A program made the translations under genes and the position numbers. Shown here in pieces: positions 27,015 through 35,695 of a stretch of DNA of 64,000 nt. The notes under the pieces were generated by a model that worked only from the letters and a program-made list of their open reading frames with translations, made no database searches and had not been told where the DNA came from. The stretch is taken from contig NZ_CP026372.1 in NCBI RefSeq assembly GCF_002953135.1, positions 1,178,001 to 1,242,000 of the forward strand, written 5' to 3'. Each line of letters begins with the position of its first letter. Position 1 is the first letter of the stretch. Source of the stretch: Sphingobium sp. SCG-1 (GTDB lineage Bacteria > Pseudomonadota > Alphaproteobacteria > Sphingomonadales > Sphingomonadaceae).

Positions 27015-27060
27015 TAAAAAAAGCATGTGCGGGCAGGATGGCGGGCGAGGGAGAGTGGCG

Positions 27061-28332
27061 ATGACAACGGAACAGGCTGTGCCACTGGATAGCGGGCCAT
27101 CCGACGATGATTTCGGCACCGGCAAGTCGCTCCGCTACGGCCTGATCGCTCTCATCTTCTTCGCTACGGCGCTTAATTATGTCGACCGGCAGGTTCTGGC
27201 GCTGCTCAAACCGATGCTGGAAAGCGAATTCGGCTGGTCGGACCAGCAATTCGCGCATCTGGGTTCCTCGTTCCAGATTTCCGCTGCGGTGGCGCTGCTT
27301 GGCGTAGGCTGGTTCGTCGACCGCTTCGGCGTGCGCTTCGCCTATGGCGTGGCTGTAGCGGTGTGGAGCATCGCGGGAATGGGCCACGCCATCGCCATGA
27401 CTGTGCAGCAGTTCGTCGCCGCGCGTGTAACGCTGGCCGTGGCGGAGTCGGTGAACACGCCTGCCGCAATCAAGGCGGCCGCTACATACTTGCCGTTAAA
27501 AGAGCGCTCACTCGGCATCGGCCTCATCAACACCGCGCCCAATATCGGTGCCATCCTGACGCCCCTGCTGATCCCGCCGTTCGCGCTGGCCTTTGGTTGG
27601 AAAGCCGCGTTTCTGGTGACGGGCGGCCTGGGCCTGATATGGCTGGGCTTCTGGATCGTCGGCACGCGCAAGCTGAAGCCCGTCACCACGAACGTTAAAT
27701 CCATGAACGCCGTGGGCAGCGTGCGGTGGAGCGAATTGCTGAGCGACCGCCGGACATGGGCCGTGATCGGTGCGAAGGCGCTGACCGACCTTGTCTGGTG
27801 GTTCATGCTGTTCTGGATGCCCGACTTCTTCGCGCGGCAATTCGGCATGGCGCAGGGGACGCTCGGCTACCCGGTGGCGTTGATCTACGTGCTGGCCGCG
27901 ATCGGCGCGATCAGCAGCGGCGCGCTGTTCCCGATCCTGTTGTCGAAAGGTTTCTCGGTCAACCGCGCGCGCAAAGTGTCGATGTTCCTCTTCGCGTTGA
28001 TGATTCTCCCTGCGCCACTGGCGATCTATGCTGGCAATCCGTGGACGGCGGCGCTGCTGATCGGGATGGCGCTGTTCGCGCATCAGGGGTTTTCGACCAA
28101 TATCTTCGGCATGACAGCGGATATCGTGCCCACGGCGCGCGTCGCCAGCGTCATCGCGCTTGGCGCGATCGCCGGGAATCTCAGCGGCACCGCGATGATC
28201 GAATTTGCCGGATGGTCGCTGAGTTCCGGGGTCGGATATTGGCCGATGTTCGCCATTTGCGCAGTGGCATATCTGGCTGCGCTGGCATGGATTCACCTGC
28301 TGGTGCCGACGCTGAAACCCGTCGCACAATGA
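27061..28332 (+). CDS. MFS transporter, hexuronate/anion:cation symporter type
   Basis: Inner-membrane importer of 423 residues with about 12 helices. The LNYVDRQVLALLKP segment after helix 1 and the GWFVDRFGVRFAYG loop are typical of the ACS family (ExuT-like hexuronate, galactonate and glucarate transporters). ATG at 27061 chosen: GGGAGAG lies seven bases upstream, while the frame open to 26947 runs into the divergent gene. An ACS-type carrier suits an acidic sugar such as sulfoquinovose or its glycoside, which would explain its place in the locus. The substrate is inferred from context only. Confidence 0.85.
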   Translation: MTTEQAVPLDSGPSDDDFGTGKSLRYGLIALIFFATALNYVDRQVLALLKPMLESEFGWSDQQFAHLGSSFQISAAVALLGVGWFVDRFGVRFAYGVAVAVWSIAGMGHAIAMTVQQFVAARVTLAVAESVNTPAAIKAAATYLPLKERSLGIGLINTAPNIGAILTPLLIPPFALAFGWKAAFLVTGGLGLIWLGFWIVGTRKLKPVTTNVKSMNAVGSVRWSELLSDRRTWAVIGAKALTDLVWWFMLFWMPDFFARQFGMAQGTLGYPVALIYVLAAIGAISSGALFPILLSKGFSVNRARKVSMFLFALMILPAPLAIYAGNPWTAALLIGMALFAHQGFSTNIFGMTADIVPTARVASVIALGAIAGNLSGTAMIEFAGWSLSSGVGYWPMFAICAVAYLAALAWIHLLVPTLKPVAQ

Positions 28333-28412
28333 TCGTTACGGAACATTACTGATCCTCAAGCGTCTTATCGTACAGCAGCCACCTATGGCCGCACCTTAAA
28401 GGAGTTAGGATC

Positions 28413-28682
28413 ATGGGCATTATCATTCTTATCATCGTCGGCGGCATTCTGGGTTGGCTCGCCAGCATGGTCATGCGGACCGACGGACAGCAGGGCGTGT
28501 TCCTGAACATCGTGGTCGGCATCGTCGGTGCCGTGCTTGCCGGTTTCCTGATCTCGCCGCTTCTCGGCGTCGCGCCGATTACCAGCGGTAGCTTCGACAT
28601 TGCGTCGCTGCTGGTATCGTTTGTAGGCGCAGTCGTTCTGCTCGCGATCGTCAACCTGGTACGTCGCGGTTCGGTTCGGTAA
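28413..28682 (+). CDS. GlsB/YeaQ/YmgE family stress-associated membrane protein
   Basis: Small inner-membrane protein of 89 residues with three hydrophobic segments. GGILGWLASMVMRT and GIVGAVLAGFLI match the transglycosylase-associated (PF04226) family. Often raised under stress; function not settled. AAAGGAG lies ten bases before the ATG, and a strong terminator follows. It appears to be a separate unit inside the sulfosugar locus. Confidence 0.88.
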   Translation: MGIIILIIVGGILGWLASMVMRTDGQQGVFLNIVVGIVGAVLAGFLISPLLGVAPITSGSFDIASLLVSFVGAVVLLAIVNLVRRGSVR

Positions 28683-28709
28683 ACTTCGAACCTTCGAAAT
28701 CTGAAAAAG

Positions 28710-28738
28710 GGCGGCCCGCAAAGGTGCCGCCCTTTTTA
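28710..28738 (+). terminator. Rho-independent terminator after the GlsB-family gene
   Basis: Stem GGGCGGC / GCCGCCC with a ten-base loop and five T after it; A run upstream makes it usable from both sides. Confidence 0.85.
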
Positions 28739-28924
28739 ATGCATAAAGTGCATCGCGGCTGCGCCCGTCAGGATAGCGCAGGTGCCTGCGGACATCCCGC
28801 ACAGGACATAGCCGATGTGGCGAAGAACCGGCGGATGCGGCTTACGCGCGGCATGATTGCGACCCGCGGACGACAGGACAAAGCTGGCAAGGACACCGTA
28901 CGTCAGGGCAGCAAACTCGATCAT
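28736..28924 (-). CDS. Small putative membrane protein, 62 residues
   Basis: Not recognised. Two hydrophobic stretches (FAALTYGVLASFVLSSAG and IGYVLCGMSAGTCAILTGAAAM) around a basic loop (RNHAARKPHP). GGAG lies six bases before the ATG. It ends inside the convergent terminator. Could be a real small membrane protein or chance. Confidence 0.4.
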   Translation of the reverse strand: MIEFAALTYGVLASFVLSSAGRNHAARKPHPPVLRHIGYVLCGMSAGTCAILTGAAAMHFMH

Positions 28925-29059
28925 GATAGCTCCGCAGGCAAGTTCGTTTCCCGTTAACTACGGTGAAAGTCCTAAAGCAATCTCACCAGCCATGCCGTTT
29001 GCGACGAAATGTGCAAAATCTTTGCTGCACTGCGGAACTTTTCGGCGTGCTCAAGAAAA

Positions 29060-29090
29060 AGGCCGGTGTCCCGTGCAGAGGACACCGACC
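29060..29090 (-). terminator. Rho-independent terminator of the TonB receptor gene
   Basis: On the minus strand: stem CGGTGTCC / GGACACCG with an eight-base loop, extended by two further G-C pairs past a mismatch, then TTTTTCTT. It lies about 40 bases after the receptor stop codon. Confidence 0.8.
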
Positions 29091-29130
29091 CTTTCACTGG
29101 ACGTGATAGCGTCGCCAGCGAAACCGAACT

Positions 29131-31521
29131 CTACTTCTCGCTACCGAAATTCACGCGCGCCGTGACGCCAAAATAGCGGTCTGCCTCACGGGGAATGATG
29201 TAGCGATACGAACCCCCGGGGCCACCCGAAACGATCGAGGAGGCAAAGCTCTGGTCGAACAGGTTCTTGACCTGCGCACGGATGCTCCAGCCATTGTCCG
29301 GCGACACCAGCCCAGCGCTCACATCGACGATGCCGTAGCCTTTAACCGTCGTGCCCGCGCGAACGGCTGCCGACGGGCTGAGCTCGTACAATTGGCTCGA
29401 TTGGTAGCTGCCCTGCGCACCGAGTTCGATGTTGGCGAAGCCGCTCGTTTCGATCTTGTACGTCGCGCCGAGTGATCCCTTCCACTTCGGTGCATTGGCG
29501 AGCCGTGTGCCGTTGGGAACGCGCTGCGCTTCGGTTGCGCCGGGGGGTAGGCGGAACTGATCGACCTTGGCATCGGTATAGGCAAGGCCGCCGTTCAGGC
29601 TAAAGGCGCGGCTTGGCTGGTACATCATGTCCAGCTCGACGCCGCGCGTCGACACGGTGCCTGCGTTGGTCAGGCGGGTGACGACGACGCCCGCAACGAT
29701 ATCGGGGTTGTTCGCCTGATAGTTGTTATACTTGGCGTAGAAACCAGTGAGGTTCAGGATCAAGCGATTGCCGAACAAGCTGTTCTTCAGGCCTACTTCA
29801 TAGGCATCGACAGTCTCCGGTGCGATTACGCCCGCACCGGACGTGCCCAAGTTGAAGAACAGGTTGTAGGCTGGTCCCTTGTAGCCGCGCGTGTAGCTGG
29901 CATAGCCCATCGTGTCGTCGGTGAGGTCATACTGCAGCGCCGCCTTGCCCGACCAGTTATCGTTGACCTTCTTCAACTGCACGGGAAGCCCATTGGGCGT
30001 TCCGGCGACCGGGCTGCCATTGTTGTAAATGCCCGCATCGAAATTCGGGTTGATGCCGCCTGCGGAGGCCCCGCCGACATTGGTCTGGCGGATCAGATTG
30101 CCCTCAAGCTGGTCGGCGGTGTAGCGGATGCCGCCGATGGCGCGAAAGCGGTCGGAGACGTTCAACGTCACCTGACCGAACGCGGCCATGTTGGTGAAGA
30201 TCGACCCATAATCCGTCGTGCCAGTGACCGAACGGATCGTCGATACGCCGAGAGCGGTGGAGCAGGGGATCAATCCCGGCGAGACGGCAGCCAGCGTCGA
30301 CGCACTACAGATCAGCGAATCACGCGTAAACTGCCGCTGCGACTCAGCGCGCGAATAATACAGCCCCGCCACATATTCGAAGAAATTGCCCGAAGGGGAG
30401 GACAGGCGCAGTTCCTGGCTAAACGTCTTGGACGTCTGCGGACCGATGTCGTGCAACTGGTTGAGGCCCACATACGCCCGGTCGAGCCAGTCGCCATCGC
30501 GAATCTCGGTGTTATCCCATTTGCGATACGCAGTGATCGATGTGATCGTCTGATTGCCCAGTTCGGCATTCAGCTCCATCGACACGCCCCAGCTTTCTTC
30601 CTTCGTCTGCGTCAGCAGGTTCTGGTTCACGCGGCGCGTTTCGTCGCCATTGATGTTGGTGCCCGAAAGCGCAGCCGCTGCGGCGTTGGTCGGCACGGTG
30701 CCGATGACTTCCGCGCAGCAATCGTCGTTCGCTTTGCGCCAGTCGCCCCGCAGGATGACGGTGACCGCGTCGGACAGATCCGCTTCGATCACGCCGCGCA
30801 CGCCATAATGCTTGTAACCATTGACCTTGCGATCCAGAGCGATGTTGCGCAGGTTGCCATCATATTCGCTGTAGAAGCCCGTAACGCGCGAACGGATGTT
30901 CTCACCCAGCGGAATGTTCAACGTGGCGCGCGCGCGATATTCGTTTGAATCGTAGTAGCTGGCTTCCACCGTGCCGCCGAAGCTGTCCTCGGGGCGCTTC
31001 GTCACCATGCTGACGACGCCTGCGGACGCGTTCTTGCCGAACAGCGTGCCCTGCGGTCCGCGCAGCACTTCGATCCGATCTATATCAACGAGATCGCCAA
31101 AGCCTTCGCCCGCGCGGCTGAGCACGACGCCATCGATGACGGCGGCGACGGAGGGTTCGGCGGCGATCGAGAAATTGATCGTGCCAACGCCGCGCAGGAA
31201 CAGCGCCTGATTGAGGCTGGTGCCGCCCTTGCGGAAGTTGAGGCTGGGCACGAGATATTGCGCGTTCTCAAGGTTCACGCCGCCTTGCGCCGCGATCGCT
31301 TCGCCACCGACAACAGAGACGGAAAGCGGTACTGCCTGCAGATTTTCTTCGCGCTTCTGCGCGGTCACGACGATATCGATGCCGCCCGCGTCATCCGCAG
31401 CAGCAGGAACCGGAGCGGTTTCCTGCGCCATGGCGGGCGCGCAAAGCGCAATTGCACTTACGCCTGTCAGCGCTGTCAGAAACGCGGCACGAAGCAGCGA
31501 GCCATTGGATATGTTGGTCAT
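29131..31521 (-). CDS. TonB-dependent outer membrane receptor
   Basis: Active transporter in the outer membrane, about 796 residues. Signal peptide ending in CAPAMAQE (about residue 33), a TonB box IDIVVTAQKRE, plug domain (FLRGVG, IDRIEVLRGPQGTLFGKNASAGVV), and a 22-strand-type barrel ending in VTARVNFGSEK. Start at MTNISNG chosen: GGGAGGA lies six bases upstream. It is divergent from the sulfoquinovosidase gene with a 182-base shared promoter region, so it likely imports the sulfosugar or its glyceride. The plug type is shared by many sphingomonad receptors and does not name the substrate. Confidence 0.9.
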   Translation of the reverse strand: MTNISNGSLLRAAFLTALTGVSAIALCAPAMAQETAPVPAAADDAGGIDIVVTAQKREENLQAVPLSVSVVGGEAIAAQGGVNLENAQYLVPSLNFRKGGTSLNQALFLRGVGTINFSIAAEPSVAAVIDGVVLSRAGEGFGDLVDIDRIEVLRGPQGTLFGKNASAGVVSMVTKRPEDSFGGTVEASYYDSNEYRARATLNIPLGENIRSRVTGFYSEYDGNLRNIALDRKVNGYKHYGVRGVIEADLSDAVTVILRGDWRKANDDCCAEVIGTVPTNAAAAALSGTNINGDETRRVNQNLLTQTKEESWGVSMELNAELGNQTITSITAYRKWDNTEIRDGDWLDRAYVGLNQLHDIGPQTSKTFSQELRLSSPSGNFFEYVAGLYYSRAESQRQFTRDSLICSASTLAAVSPGLIPCSTALGVSTIRSVTGTTDYGSIFTNMAAFGQVTLNVSDRFRAIGGIRYTADQLEGNLIRQTNVGGASAGGINPNFDAGIYNNGSPVAGTPNGLPVQLKKVNDNWSGKAALQYDLTDDTMGYASYTRGYKGPAYNLFFNLGTSGAGVIAPETVDAYEVGLKNSLFGNRLILNLTGFYAKYNNYQANNPDIVAGVVVTRLTNAGTVSTRGVELDMMYQPSRAFSLNGGLAYTDAKVDQFRLPPGATEAQRVPNGTRLANAPKWKGSLGATYKIETSGFANIELGAQGSYQSSQLYELSPSAAVRAGTTVKGYGIVDVSAGLVSPDNGWSIRAQVKNLFDQSFASSIVSGGPGGSYRYIIPREADRYFGVTARVNFGSEK

Positions 31522-31616
31522 GAAAATCCTCCCTTTGCGAGATTTCTTCGCCCAGCCCTGCATTTATTGAGGGGTTTAGGCGGGTAATAAGTGCGGCAAT
31601 GGTCGATTGTCAATTC

Positions 31617-31628
31617 TTGATCGGTCAA
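31617..31628. promoter_or_regulatory. LacI-type operator candidate
   Basis: TTGATCGGTCAA, a 12-base near-palindrome (one mismatched pair) with a central CG, as expected for LacI-family sites. It lies in the divergent gap between the TonB receptor and the sulfoquinovosidase genes, whose product set includes a LacI regulator. Only one such site was seen. Confidence 0.35.
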
Positions 31629-31633
31629 AAGGC

Positions 31634-31661
31634 TTGTGTCATTGTCTTGCGTTGTCATAAT
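31634..31661 (+). promoter_or_regulatory. Candidate promoter of the sulfoquinovosidase operon
   Basis: TTGTGT (-35-like) and CATAAT (-10-like) with 16 bases between, directly downstream of the operator candidate and about 42 bases before the ATG at 31704. Read by eye and weak. Confidence 0.3.
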
Positions 31662-31703
31662 AGCGCACCGCCCGTTCAAGGGGCGTGTATCGAGAGAGGG
31701 TTC

Positions 31704-33761
31704 ATGGCCGCAGCGGCGCTCACACTGGCAGTAACGGAAGGCGGCTTCGCATTGTGGCAGGGCGATCGGCTGCTTGCGATCCATGATGCCGCGCACCCGA
31801 TGATCGCCGTCGGGCGCGGCGTGGCCGACGTCGAGATGTTCCGGGGCAACTTCCGCCTTTCCGATACCGTGTCCGAACGAACCTCTCTCACGCACGCAAA
31901 AGTTCTGCCGCAGACTGGGTCTGGCGACGTTGCACGCGTGGAATTTTCAAGAGGGGAGGGCCGTCCCGCCATCCTGTCGCTGGTGGTCCAGTCCGACGGG
32001 CTGCTGCTAGAGGCGCATGACAGGGCGGTCAATCGCTGCTGGCTGACTTTCCACGCCGAACCCGATGAGAAGATCTACGGGTTGGGTGAGCAAATGTCGT
32101 ACCTCGACCTGCGCGGTCGCGTCTTCCCCGTATGGACATCGGAGCCGGGCGTCGGCCGCGACAAATCGACGGCCTTTACGCAGGCGATGGACGAGGCGGG
32201 CAATGCCGGCGGCGACTATTGGACGACCAATTACCCGCAGCCGACCATCCTCTCGTCACGCAACATGGCGCTGCACGTTGATACACACGCCTATTGCGCA
32301 TTCGACTTCACGGCGGCCGACAGCTTCACTGTCGAATGTTGGGATGTGCCCCACCGGATCGAGACGTTCGCCGCCGCCGAAATGGTTGATTTGGTCTCCA
32401 CTTTGGCCTCACGTTTCGGCCGCCAGCCATTGCTGCCGGAATGGGCGACGAACGGTGCGATCATCGGCCTGAAGCAGGGGCAGGAAAGCTTCGCGCGTCT
32501 CGAAAAGATGATCGACGCGGGTGTCCCGGTTTCCGGATTATGGTGCGAGGATTGGGTGGGCCTGCGCATCACCAGCTTCGGCAAGCGGCTGTTCTGGGAC
32601 TGGAAATGGAACCGCGAACGCTATCCCGATCTCTACCATCAGATCGCACGTCTGGCAGCGAAGGGCGTCCGTTTCCTGGGCTACGTCAATCCCTACCTCG
32701 CCATCGATGGCACCCTGTACCAAGAGGCGTTGGCTAAACGCTATCTTGCCCTCCATCAGGACGAGGATGCACCCTACCACGTCGATTTCGGCGAGTTCGA
32801 CGCCGCCATCGTCGATTTCGCCAACCCGGCGGCAGCGGAATGGTTTGCCGATCGCGTGATCGGGCAGGAAATGCTGGACTTTGGCCTGTCCGGCTGGATG
32901 GCGGACTTCGGCGAATATCTCCCCACCGACGTGCGCCTGTTCGACGGCAGCGATCCGATGCTCGCGCACAATGCCTGGCCGACACTGTGGGCAAAGGTGA
33001 ATGCCCGTGCCTTGGAATTGCGCGGCAAGACCGGCGATGCCGTCTTCTTCATGCGCGCGGGCGGCACCGATGTCGGCAGATATTGCCCACTGCTCTGGGC
33101 AGGCGATCAATCAGTCGACTTCTCGCGCCATGACGGGATCGGCACGGTCATCACCGCCGCTTTGTCATCCGGGCTGGTCGGAAACGCCTACAGCCATAGC
33201 GACATCGGCGGCTACACTAGCCTGCTTGGCAATGTCCGCACCGCCGAACTGCTGATGCGGTGGAGCGAACTCGCTGCCTTCACGCCCGTCATGCGCACGC
33301 ACGAAGGCAATCGCCCCGACGAGAACTTGCAGGTTGATTCGACGCCCGAACTGCTCGCCCATTTTGCCGCGATGACGCAGCTCCACGCCGATCTCGCGCC
33401 CTACACCCGCGCCCTGTGCATCGAAGCGCGCGACACCGGCCTGCCCTTGCAACGTCCGTTGTTCCTGCATCATGAAGATGACATGGATAGCGACACGTTG
33501 CAGACGCAGTATCTGTACGGGCAGGATCTTCTCATCGCGCCGGTCATAGCGGAAGGCGCGCGCCGCTGGCGCTGCTATCTGCCCTGCGACGCGACTTGGG
33601 TGCATCTGTGGACCGGCATGCCGCGCGAATGCGGCTTCGTCGAAGTGGAAGCGCCGTTCGGTCGCCCGCCGGTCTTCTATCGATCCGACAGCCGCCATGC
33701 GCCGCTGTTCACGGAAATAGCGGCTCGCCACGTCGCCCGCTGCAAGGCGCTGCTATCGTGA
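31704..33761 (+). CDS. GH31 sulfoquinovosidase (YihQ/SmoI-like)
   Basis: Retaining alpha-glycosidase that frees sulfoquinovose (SQ) from sulfolipid head groups such as SQ-glycerol. 685 residues, against about 678 for E. coli YihQ, and colinear with it. The GGWMADFGEYLPTD block holds the likely nucleophile D401, and WAGDQSVD the acid/base D468; the 67-residue spacing equals that of YihQ D405/D472 as I recall them. The FGKRLFW motif (R295, W298) and GGY (Y504) match the YihQ sulfonate-recognition residues R301, W304 and Y508, which set sulfoquinovosidases apart from plain alpha-glucosidases. The EPGVGRDKS block is also characteristic. ATG at 31704 follows GAGAGAGGG. Its stop overlaps the regulator start (GTGA). 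No signal peptide, so probably cytoplasmic. Confidence 0.87.
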   Translation: MAAAALTLAVTEGGFALWQGDRLLAIHDAAHPMIAVGRGVADVEMFRGNFRLSDTVSERTSLTHAKVLPQTGSGDVARVEFSRGEGRPAILSLVVQSDGLLLEAHDRAVNRCWLTFHAEPDEKIYGLGEQMSYLDLRGRVFPVWTSEPGVGRDKSTAFTQAMDEAGNAGGDYWTTNYPQPTILSSRNMALHVDTHAYCAFDFTAADSFTVECWDVPHRIETFAAAEMVDLVSTLASRFGRQPLLPEWATNGAIIGLKQGQESFARLEKMIDAGVPVSGLWCEDWVGLRITSFGKRLFWDWKWNRERYPDLYHQIARLAAKGVRFLGYVNPYLAIDGTLYQEALAKRYLALHQDEDAPYHVDFGEFDAAIVDFANPAAAEWFADRVIGQEMLDFGLSGWMADFGEYLPTDVRLFDGSDPMLAHNAWPTLWAKVNARALELRGKTGDAVFFMRAGGTDVGRYCPLLWAGDQSVDFSRHDGIGTVITAALSSGLVGNAYSHSDIGGYTSLLGNVRTAELLMRWSELAAFTPVMRTHEGNRPDENLQVDSTPELLAHFAAMTQLHADLAPYTRALCIEARDTGLPLQRPLFLHHEDDMDSDTLQTQYLYGQDLLIAPVIAEGARRWRCYLPCDATWVHLWTGMPRECGFVEVEAPFGRPPVFYRSDSRHAPLFTEIAARHVARCKALLS

Positions 33762-34762
33762 CCGCGCGCGCGACGATCCATGACGTGGCGCAGGCGGCGG
33801 GCGTGTCGGTCAAGACGGTGTCGCGCGTCCTCAACAAGGAACGCTATGTCCGGGACGACACCCGGCAGAAGGTGGAGGATGCCGTCCGCACCCTGCGCTT
33901 CAGCCCCAGCATCGCCGCGCGCTCGCTCGCCGGGCGCAAGTCGGGCCAGATCGCTTTGCTCTACGACAATCACAGTCCTTATTACATCCACCAGATCCAG
34001 GAAGGCATTTGGGAAGCCTGCCGCGACGAAGGCGTCCGCCTGCTCGCACAGCCGGTGGACGTCGCATCGCCCGATGTAGCGCGCGAAGTGGGCGGCCTGA
34101 TCGACGAGACGCATGTTGATGGCATCATCCTATCATCGCCCGTCACCGATTGCGCAGCAGTGCTCGCGGAACTGGAGCGCCGGAGCATCCCCTTCGTCCG
34201 CATCTCCCCCGGCACCAACCATGCGATTACCTCGTCCGTGTTCATCGACGACGTGCAGGCGGCGGACGACATGACCGCCTATCTCATCAATCTTGGTCAT
34301 AGGCGGATCGGCTTCATTCTGGGCCACGACAATCACATGGCCAGCAATGAGCGGTTGTTCGGCTATCGTCGCGCGCTGGACAGGGCAGGGATTGACTATG
34401 AACCCGCGATCGTCATCCCCGGCGCGTTCGATTTCGCCAGCGGCGTGAATGCCGCCGAGATCCTGCTTGCCATGCCGCAGGCACCCACGGCGATCTTCGC
34501 CAGCAATGACGATATGGCGGCAGGTGTGCTTGCCGTCGCGCATCGGACGGGCGTTGCCGTGCCGGACCAGCTTTCGGTCGCGGGCTTCGACGACACGATG
34601 CTGGCGCAAGTCGTCTATCCGCCACTCACCACCATCCGCCAGCCGACTCGCACATTGGGACAGACGGGCACCCGCCTGCTTTTCAGCATGGGGGCAAGTG
34701 CGGAACATCGCCGCCTGCCTCACGAACTTATCGAGCGCCAATCGACGCGCGCAATTTCCTAA
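33758..34762 (+). CDS. LacI-family transcriptional regulator of the sulfosugar locus
   Basis: 334 residues. N-terminal LacI helix-turn-helix (ATIHDVAQAAGVSVKTVSRVL) and hinge (SIAARSLAGRKSG), then a periplasmic-binding-protein-like sugar domain (IALLYDNHSPYY, GIILSSPV, FASNDDMAAGVL, VAGFDDTMLA). The GTG start overlaps the sulfoquinovosidase stop, so both are made together. Probably represses the locus until SQ, SQ-glycerol or a product binds; the ligand is not known. Confidence 0.9.
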   Translation: MTARATIHDVAQAAGVSVKTVSRVLNKERYVRDDTRQKVEDAVRTLRFSPSIAARSLAGRKSGQIALLYDNHSPYYIHQIQEGIWEACRDEGVRLLAQPVDVASPDVAREVGGLIDETHVDGIILSSPVTDCAAVLAELERRSIPFVRISPGTNHAITSSVFIDDVQAADDMTAYLINLGHRRIGFILGHDNHMASNERLFGYRRALDRAGIDYEPAIVIPGAFDFASGVNAAEILLAMPQAPTAIFASNDDMAAGVLAVAHRTGVAVPDQLSVAGFDDTMLAQVVYPPLTTIRQPTRTLGQTGTRLLFSMGASAEHRRLPHELIERQSTRAIS

Positions 34763-34777
34763 AAGGACTGCCACTTC

Positions 34778-35695
34778 ATGACTTCCTCCGCCTTCCTCCC
34801 CGCTCCACCGAAGACCCGCCCGCTTGGCAAATCCGGGCTGACCGTCAGCGGCCTCTCCTGGGGCATGTGGCGCTTCAAGGGGAATGACGTCGCCGCCGCC
34901 GCAGCCCTCGTCGATGCGGCGCTGTCGTCCGGCATTACCCTGTTCGATACCGCCGACATCTACGGCCCCGACAATGGCGAGGCGTTCGGCGCATCCGAAG
35001 CGCTGCTTGGCAAGGTGTTCGCGGGCAACAAGGGCCTGCGCGGCAAGATGGTGCTGGCGACCAAGGGTGGCATCGTCATTGGCACGCCCTATGACAGCAG
35101 CGCGGCCTACCTCACCTCCGCCATAGACGCATCTCTGACGCGCCTTGGTGTGGAGCATGTCGACCTGTGGCAGATCCACCGCCCGGACGTGCTGACTCAC
35201 CCGCAGGAAATCGCCCGCACGCTGGAGGACGCCCACAAGGCAGGCAAGATCGGCGCGATCGGCGTGTCCAACTTCACCGCCGCGCAGATCGACGCGCTCG
35301 CCCATTTCCTGACCGTCCCCCTCGCCAGCACGCAGCCTGAATATTCGGCGCTGACGCTCGGCCCGCTCGTGTCCGGCGAATTGGATCAGGCGATGCGGCT
35401 CGGTATCGCAGTAATGGCTTGGTCTCCCCTTGGCGGTGGCCGCATCGCCGATCCCCGTAGCGAGCGGGAGCGTGCTGTCGCCACCGCTTTGAAGAAGGTC
35501 GCGGATCAATATGGCGTCTCCGTCACTGCCGCGGCGTTCAGCTGGATCATGGCGCACCCCGCCAACCCGATACCGATCGTCGGATCGCAGACGCCCGCCC
35601 GCATCCGCGAAGCCGCCGACGCCTACAAGGTCAAATGGACGCGTGCCGACTGGTACGCGGTATTGACCGCATCGAGAGAGGAACCCCTGCCGTGA
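34778..35695 (+). CDS. Aldo-keto reductase, SmoB-like (6-oxoglucose reductase)
   Basis: NAD(P)H-dependent oxidoreductase, 305 residues. Catalytic tetrad visible: Asp and Tyr in FDTADIYG, Lys in LATKGG, His in WQIHRPD; cofactor-site segment SPLGGGRIADP and IVGSQTPARI near the end. In the sulfo-SMO pathway SmoB reduces 6-oxo-glucose, made by the monooxygenase, to glucose. Position directly before the SsuD-like monooxygenase, with the stop overlapping that gene's start, supports this role. Alone, the sequence would only say aldo-keto reductase. Confidence 0.82.
   Translation: MTSSAFLPAPPKTRPLGKSGLTVSGLSWGMWRFKGNDVAAAAALVDAALSSGITLFDTADIYGPDNGEAFGASEALLGKVFAGNKGLRGKMVLATKGGIVIGTPYDSSAAYLTSAIDASLTRLGVEHVDLWQIHRPDVLTHPQEIARTLEDAHKAGKIGAIGVSNFTAAQIDALAHFLTVPLASTQPEYSALTLGPLVSGELDQAMRLGIAVMAWSPLGGGRIADPRSERERAVATALKKVADQYGVSVTAAAFSWIMAHPANPIPIVGSQTPARIREAADAYKVKWTRADWYAVLTASREEPLP

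Noticed and set aside
26991..27020. Inverted repeat read as a terminator
   Set aside because: The adjacent A tract is on the wrong side for a T run after the stem on either strand.
26947..27060. Longer N-terminus for the MFS transporter
   Set aside because: Would cover the divergent promoter and the start of the exporter gene; ATG at 27061 has a good ribosome binding site.
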